DNA of 48,943 nt, from positions 1 to 48,943 of the forward strand of contig URYK01000021.1 in assembly GCA_900552125.1 (NCBI GenBank). The letters run 5' to 3'. Position 1 is the first letter of the stretch, and every line of letters begins with the position of its first letter. The translations under genes and the position numbers were made by a program. This document shows positions 45,017 through 48,943 of this stretch, in pieces. The notes beneath the pieces were generated by a model, which had not been told where the DNA came from, searched no databases, and worked only from the letters and a program-made list of their open reading frames with translations. The DNA is from an uncultured Solobacterium sp. (lineage in GTDB: Bacteria > Bacillota_I > Bacilli_A > Erysipelotrichales > Erysipelotrichaceae).

Positions 45017-46411
45017 ATGAAAGAAGAAAAGAAACTGAATTTACCGCAGTCATTGTTACTGCTTGTATTGATAATTTTTTCGGTTGCAGTTTGTATTCGT
45101 TTAAAGACTGGCGGACCGATGATCGGCTTATTTGCAAGCTGGATTTTTATTTATCTTGTTTGCAAGATTGTTCGTATTCCATATGATAATGTTGTTGCGG
45201 GCGCATATGATGCGATTCGTATGGTCGTTCCGACACTTTGTCTGCTTATGGCGATTGGTGTTATGATTGGTACCTGGTTACAGAGCGGTACGATTGCGAC
45301 AATTATTGCCTGGGGGCTTAAGATGATTAACCCGGCATGGTTACTGCCGCTTACATTATTATTCTGTTCTGTACTTAGTGTTGTAACAGGAACTTCTTAT
45401 GGTTCTGTTGGAAGTGCTGGTGTTGCAATGATGGCAATCGGCAATGCGATGGGAATTAATTCTGGTATGGTTGCCGGAGCAGTTATCTGTGGTGCAATGT
45501 TTGGTGATAAGTTAAGCCCGCTTTCTGATACAACAAACTTAGCTCCAGCTGTCTCAGGTGCAAAGTTAGGTGATCATATCCGTGCCATGTTTTGGACAAC
45601 GATTCCTACATATATCATTACGTTAATTATCTTTACTGTTTTAGGAATCCAGCAGACAAGCGGTGGTTATACAGCAGGAGATATTTCAAACTATATTACA
45701 GAATTAAATGGAGAATTCCATCTTGGAGCGGTAACATTAATTCCTGCAATCTTAATTATCGTGCTTTTACTTTGTAAGGTAAATGCAATCTCTGCACTTG
45801 GAATTTCAAGTTTTGCAGCAGGAGCAGTTTCATTTTTTGTACAGCATGCGACATTACAGAGTATTATTCAGACTGCATATAGTGGATATACAACTACAAT
45901 TGAGGAAGGGGTACTTCAGTCCATCTTAAATCGTGGTGGTATGGGAAGTATGTTACAGTACGTTGCCATCATCAGTTTTGCTGTTGGTATGGGAGGTATG
46001 CTTGAAAAACTCGGCGTATTAGAGCACATTTTAAATGCGGTTGTAAAGCGTATTAACAGTGATGGTTCTATGATTTTAGTTACTTTAATTGTTGGCTATA
46101 TCACAAGTTTGATCAGCTGTTCCCAGCCAATGTCTCATGTACTGACAGGCCGCTTAATGGCACCAGTATTTAAAGAAAGAAAAGTGGCACCGGAAATCCT
46201 TTCCCGCTGTCTTGAAGATTCAGGAACAATGGCAGGCCCAATGATTCCATGGCATGGCTATGGCGTATATATGGCAGGAACACTTGGTGTAGCCTGGGCT
46301 GCATTCTTCCCATATTTGTTCTTGCTGTATTTAACACCAATTTTCAGTATTATTTATGGATTTACTGGAATATCTATTAAGCATGTTTCTGGGGAAGAAG
46401 TAGCGGAGTAG
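45017..46411 (+). CDS. nhaC: NhaC-family Na+/H+ antiporter
   Basis: The start is ATG 45017 with GGGAGA seven bases upstream (GTG 45014 is in frame just before). The 464-residue protein has about 11-12 membrane helices. The family's motifs are clear: SVVTGTSYGSVGSAGVAMMA, then GAMFGDKLSPLSDTTNLAP. It swaps sodium (or an organic anion pair, as in MleN-type members) for protons across the membrane. Composition is that of the core genome. Confidence 0.92.
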   Translation: MKEEKKLNLPQSLLLLVLIIFSVAVCIRLKTGGPMIGLFASWIFIYLVCKIVRIPYDNVVAGAYDAIRMVVPTLCLLMAIGVMIGTWLQSGTIATIIAWGLKMINPAWLLPLTLLFCSVLSVVTGTSYGSVGSAGVAMMAIGNAMGINSGMVAGAVICGAMFGDKLSPLSDTTNLAPAVSGAKLGDHIRAMFWTTIPTYIITLIIFTVLGIQQTSGGYTAGDISNYITELNGEFHLGAVTLIPAILIIVLLLCKVNAISALGISSFAAGAVSFFVQHATLQSIIQTAYSGYTTTIEEGVLQSILNRGGMGSMLQYVAIISFAVGMGGMLEKLGVLEHILNAVVKRINSDGSMILVTLIVGYITSLISCSQPMSHVLTGRLMAPVFKERKVAPEILSRCLEDSGTMAGPMIPWHGYGVYMAGTLGVAWAAFFPYLFLLYLTPIFSIIYGFTGISIKHVSGEEVAE

Positions 46412-46516
46412 TGTTCTGATAATTTTATATATAGTTAGCAATTGAAAATGTAGGGAAAGCATAATATAAATTAAGATAAAAGATATAAAATACAAAATAG
46501 AGAAGGATACAATAAA

Positions 46517-47392
46517 ATGAAAACAAAACTTGTTCTTTTAGGTACAGGCACACCTAATGCCTGCCCGAATGCAAATGGTCCGTCTTCCGCAGTAGTTGTA
46601 GGAGACAGGGCATATATTGTAGACTTTGGGCCGGGAGTAGTCAGACAGGCTTCCGCAGCTTACTTTAATGGAATTGATGCGTTAAGACCAGATCTTTTAA
46701 CAGTGGCATTCTGTACACATCTGCATACAGACCACACTGCCGGATATCCAGACCTCATTTTTACCCCGTGGGTATTAGAGCGTCCGGTTCCACTCAAAGT
46801 ATTTGGCCCTAAGGGAATGCAGCATATGACAGATCATATCTTAAAAGCCTATGAGACTGATATTGATTTCCGAATTAACGGATTTGAAAAGGCAAATGAA
46901 TCGGGATACCGAGTGGAAGTCACAGAAATCGAGTCTGGAATTATTTATAAAGATGACCGTGTAACAGTAGAGGCATTTCCTGTAAGTCACGGAACTTTAG
47001 AATGTTATGGATACAAGTTTATAACACCAGATAAAACTATTGTGATTACAGGCGATACAGCCCCACTTGATATCGTGGCAGAAAAAGCCAAAGACTGCGA
47101 CATTCTTCTTCACGAAGTAGAATATGCCGCCGGAATATCCTGCCGTGAACCAAAATGGCAGAAATATCACCGCGAGGTGCATACATTAAGCACAGACCTC
47201 GCCCAGGTTGCAAAAAAAGCCAATCCCAAGCTTCTCGTAACCTACCACCGTATTTATCATATGAATATTCAGGATAACCGTAAGAATCTTGCAGCGGAAA
47301 TGGCATGGAGGGATGAAGCTATTCTTGACGAGATACGAGAGGCTGGCTATGAAGGTTATGTGGTTAATGGCAAAGATTTGGATGTATTCTGA
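46517..47392 (+). CDS. metallo-beta-lactamase-fold hydrolase (RNase Z-like)
   Basis: The 291-residue protein has the metal motif THLHTDH (H68, H70, D72, H73), further ligands in VSHG and ITGDTA, and the final TYHR. This pattern is that of RNase Z/arylsulfatase-like MBL hydrolases. The substrate could be RNA or a small ester; it cannot be told. GAGAAGGA lies before the ATG. Its TGA stop is already part of the long palindrome downstream. Confidence 0.9.
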   Translation: MKTKLVLLGTGTPNACPNANGPSSAVVVGDRAYIVDFGPGVVRQASAAYFNGIDALRPDLLTVAFCTHLHTDHTAGYPDLIFTPWVLERPVPLKVFGPKGMQHMTDHILKAYETDIDFRINGFEKANESGYRVEVTEIESGIIYKDDRVTVEAFPVSHGTLECYGYKFITPDKTIVITGDTAPLDIVAEKAKDCDILLHEVEYAAGISCREPKWQKYHREVHTLSTDLAQVAKKANPKLLVTYHRIYHMNIQDNRKNLAAEMAWRDEAILDEIREAGYEGYVVNGKDLDVF

Positions 47393-47567
47393 TTTGCGCA
47401 GGCAAAGGAGACGCTCTCAGTAAATAAAAATAACCTATATTTGTGACTTTAGTCGCGGCGGTTTGAATACTCGCTTACACACGCTCGTATCCAAACCTTG
47501 CTCCGAGGCCACAAATATGCTTTATTTCGCTTCAGGAGTTCGTCTGCTTTGCAGCCTCACAAATCAG
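47389..47567. repeat. 179-bp imperfect palindrome filling the gap between convergent genes
   Basis: CTGATTTG (47389-47396) pairs with CAAATCAG (47560-47567). Going inward, GGCAAAGGAGACG pairs with CGTCTGCTTTGC, TATATTTGTG (47436-47445) pairs with CACAAATATG (47510-47519) and GGTTTGAATAC (47460-47470) pairs with GTATCCAAACC (47487-47497), leaving a loop of about 16 bases. It begins inside the MBL stop codon and ends two bases before the stop of the reverse-strand phosphatase gene. It may be a bidirectional terminator, a structured RNA or a MITE/REP-like repeat. Confidence 0.75.
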
Positions 47568-47569
47568 GA

Positions 47570-48343
47570 TTAATGTCTTTGTTCTTTATTACTATATGTT
47601 TCGCAAAAGCGCGCCGCAAACGATGGTTCTTCATTTCCGGCATATAAATGTGAAATATCTCCTATTTTTAAACCACGGAAATATGCAATACCCTGTTTTC
47701 GTTCTTCGGTGACAACTTCGGTAACGGAAGTCGGTGCTAATGCAAAGCTATTCCATAAAGTAAATGGAGAAACATTCCATAAATGAGAAAGCAATACACA
47801 GATCAGTCCAAAATGACAGAATAAAGTTATTGTTTCTGTACTTTCTTTTTCTACACGATAATAACCATTTTCACGGACATAACCGTGTTTTGCGAGGAGT
47901 GTGTCAAATTCTTTTGTAACTTTATCATATACGTCTTCCATATCAGAACATTTTGCTACTAAAGAATGTCTCCAATTTATTTTGTCCATATATTCTTCAT
48001 GTTCTGTCAAATATCCCGGTGCCATATCCCACACAATTCTTGGGCGATACTTTTCTCCCTCTTTTTCAATATCCGGATAAGCTTCCGCAAGTTCCGGAGC
48101 TTTATTAACATCTAACTTAGCCGGAAACTCCTGCAGCCATTCCACAGTTTCTGCTTTGCATCCAGCCGCTTCTAAAGACGGAAGTGCCGTACGTTGTGCT
48201 CTTCCAAGCGGAGAAACATAACATTTACCCATATGAAGAGACAATGCCCGTTTAGCCAGTAGCTCTGCTTCTCTGCATCCTTTTTCAGTCAATGTATCAT
48301 TTTCATAATCAGGGTCACCGTGTCTTATTAATAAAATTCGCAT
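47570..48343 (-). CDS. histidine phosphatase family protein
   Basis: The 257-residue protein starts MRILLIRHGDPDYEND; R7-H8-G9 is the phosphate-binding and phospho-histidine motif of the branch 1 phosphatase/phosphoglycerate-mutase superfamily. The second catalytic histidine is in TLFCHFG (about residue 176), and R48 lies in SPLGRAQRT. It hydrolyses an unknown phosphomonoester. Complete, on the reverse strand, with its 3' end at the palindrome. Confidence 0.92.
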   Translation of the reverse strand: MRILLIRHGDPDYENDTLTEKGCREAELLAKRALSLHMGKCYVSPLGRAQRTALPSLEAAGCKAETVEWLQEFPAKLDVNKAPELAEAYPDIEKEGEKYRPRIVWDMAPGYLTEHEEYMDKINWRHSLVAKCSDMEDVYDKVTKEFDTLLAKHGYVRENGYYRVEKESTETITLFCHFGLICVLLSHLWNVSPFTLWNSFALAPTSVTEVVTEERKQGIAYFRGLKIGDISHLYAGNEEPSFAARFCETYSNKEQRH

Positions 48344-48422
48344 ACTATGTAGATTCCTTTCTTATCCTGTATAATTCTTATAATTAGAGTGTATATAAAT
48401 TAACATATTTCCCTTTATACTA

Positions 48423-48777
48423 TTATTTAGAAATTCTTCCCTTTGGATATAAGATTGCATCTCTTTTTACCCCAAATAATCTTGTCACAAATCCAAGAAC
48501 GGTTCCTACAAGAACAGCCGCAATAATTGTACCAACACCAACTGAACCAAGCCGTCTAAGTGTAAGTAAACAGGAAATTAATGAAATTGTGACCATACTC
48601 ACATCAAATCCTATTTTTACTTTATTAAAAAGGAATAGAATACGGAATTGAACTTACTGGTGATACTCCAAGATCAGACTTTACTGACATTGAAATACCG
48701 AGTGTCATAATAAAAAGTCCAAAAATATATACCAGAATACGCACTGGATAATTCTCTTCTTTTAGCTTTTGCATCAT
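48423..48777 (-). pseudogene. broken YczE/YitT-type membrane protein gene
   Basis: GAGG and ATG (48775-48777) open a frame reading MMQKLKEENYPVRILVYIFG, then MTLGISMSVKSDLGVSPVSS, the normal start of YczE-like integral membrane proteins. It stops after SIPYSIPF at a run of five T residues. One base out of frame the sequence continues NKVKIGFDVSMVTISL and runs to LFGVKRDA and a stop. The family has about 210-230 residues; here the middle 60-90 are deleted and a frameshift is added, so no working transporter can be made. Confidence 0.7.
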
Positions 48778-48943
48778 TTGTATACCTCTAACTATTTTCA
48801 CAAATTCCTTACCAATAATATCCCCGAAAATAAAATTTGTCAAATTACTATTTAATTCATTAAGAACAGACGCCCGAGAAGAGAATCGTGGTGTGCATCC
48901 CGTCAAGTAGACAATTAAAAAAATATAAAATTTTTGTGTTGCC

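Noticed and set aside
44814..45017. 67-residue forward frame before nhaC
   Set aside because: No ribosome site, highly basic low-quality sequence, and it ends inside the nhaC leader.
1..48943. CRISPR arrays, tRNA or rRNA genes
   Set aside because: No regularly spaced direct repeats, no cloverleaf-like segment with CCA-type end and no rRNA sequence was recognised on reading both strands.

Overview
The window looks like a chromosome segment of a low-GC, Gram-positive gut Clostridia member, most likely Lachnospiraceae. This rests on the AGGAGG-type ribosome sites, the gene styles (CBS/DRTGG family II pyrophosphatase, NhaC, YaeR-like VOC protein) and IS66 remnants. Species cannot be told from the sequence alone.

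Layout. 1-2690 is ordinary chromosome: the end of an S1-domain protein, a family II pyrophosphatase and a flavin reductase. The flavin reductase loses its normal 3' end near 2690, where the sequence abruptly becomes very AT-rich. 2990-12554 is a surface-polysaccharide cluster: acetyltransferase, Wzy-like polymerase, acyltransferase, HAD-containing protein, Wzx flippase, glycosyltransferase, pyruvyl transferase and an Fe-S F420-hydrogenase-beta-like protein. 12571-30794 is bracketed by two roughly 95% identical nucleotidyltransferase genes in direct orientation. Between them lie a DUF4062 protein with a RES-domain protein, an ATPase/nuclease pair, the complete dTDP-rhamnose operon rmlABDC, a membrane/TIR gene pair, a reverse-strand P-loop ATPase, an XRE regulator, a coiled-coil membrane protein and a DUF4238 protein. 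31137-38775 is a dense defence block: Septu (ptuAB), Kiwa (kwaAB) and a single-gene Mrr-nuclease/NB-ARC/TPR protein. 38840-40080 is wreckage: a broken phosphohexomutase gene and a collapsed IS66 element. 40170-42666 is a tight three-gene operon (thymidylate-kinase-like, B12-type radical SAM, uracil-DNA-glycosylase-like) with no function I recognise. 43062-44790 holds a mobile-element-type HTH protein, a VOC protein and small remnants. 45017 onward looks like ordinary chromosome again: NhaC antiporter, MBL hydrolase, histidine phosphatase and a broken YczE-type membrane gene.

How the genes work together. The polysaccharide genes plus rmlABDC and the nucleotidyltransferases would make and export a rhamnose-containing, probably pyruvylated and acylated, surface glycan. 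Interleaved with them is a defence island with two recognisable systems (Septu, Kiwa) and several pairs that resemble defence systems but match none I can name: DUF4062+RES, AAA+PD-(D/E)XK, TM+TIR, and kinase+radical SAM+UDG. Capsule type and defence content therefore seem to travel as one variable locus, and the duplicated nucleotidyltransferase genes offer a direct-repeat route for gain, loss or exchange of the 17-kb middle part.

No rRNA, tRNA, CRISPR array or riboswitch was recognised.
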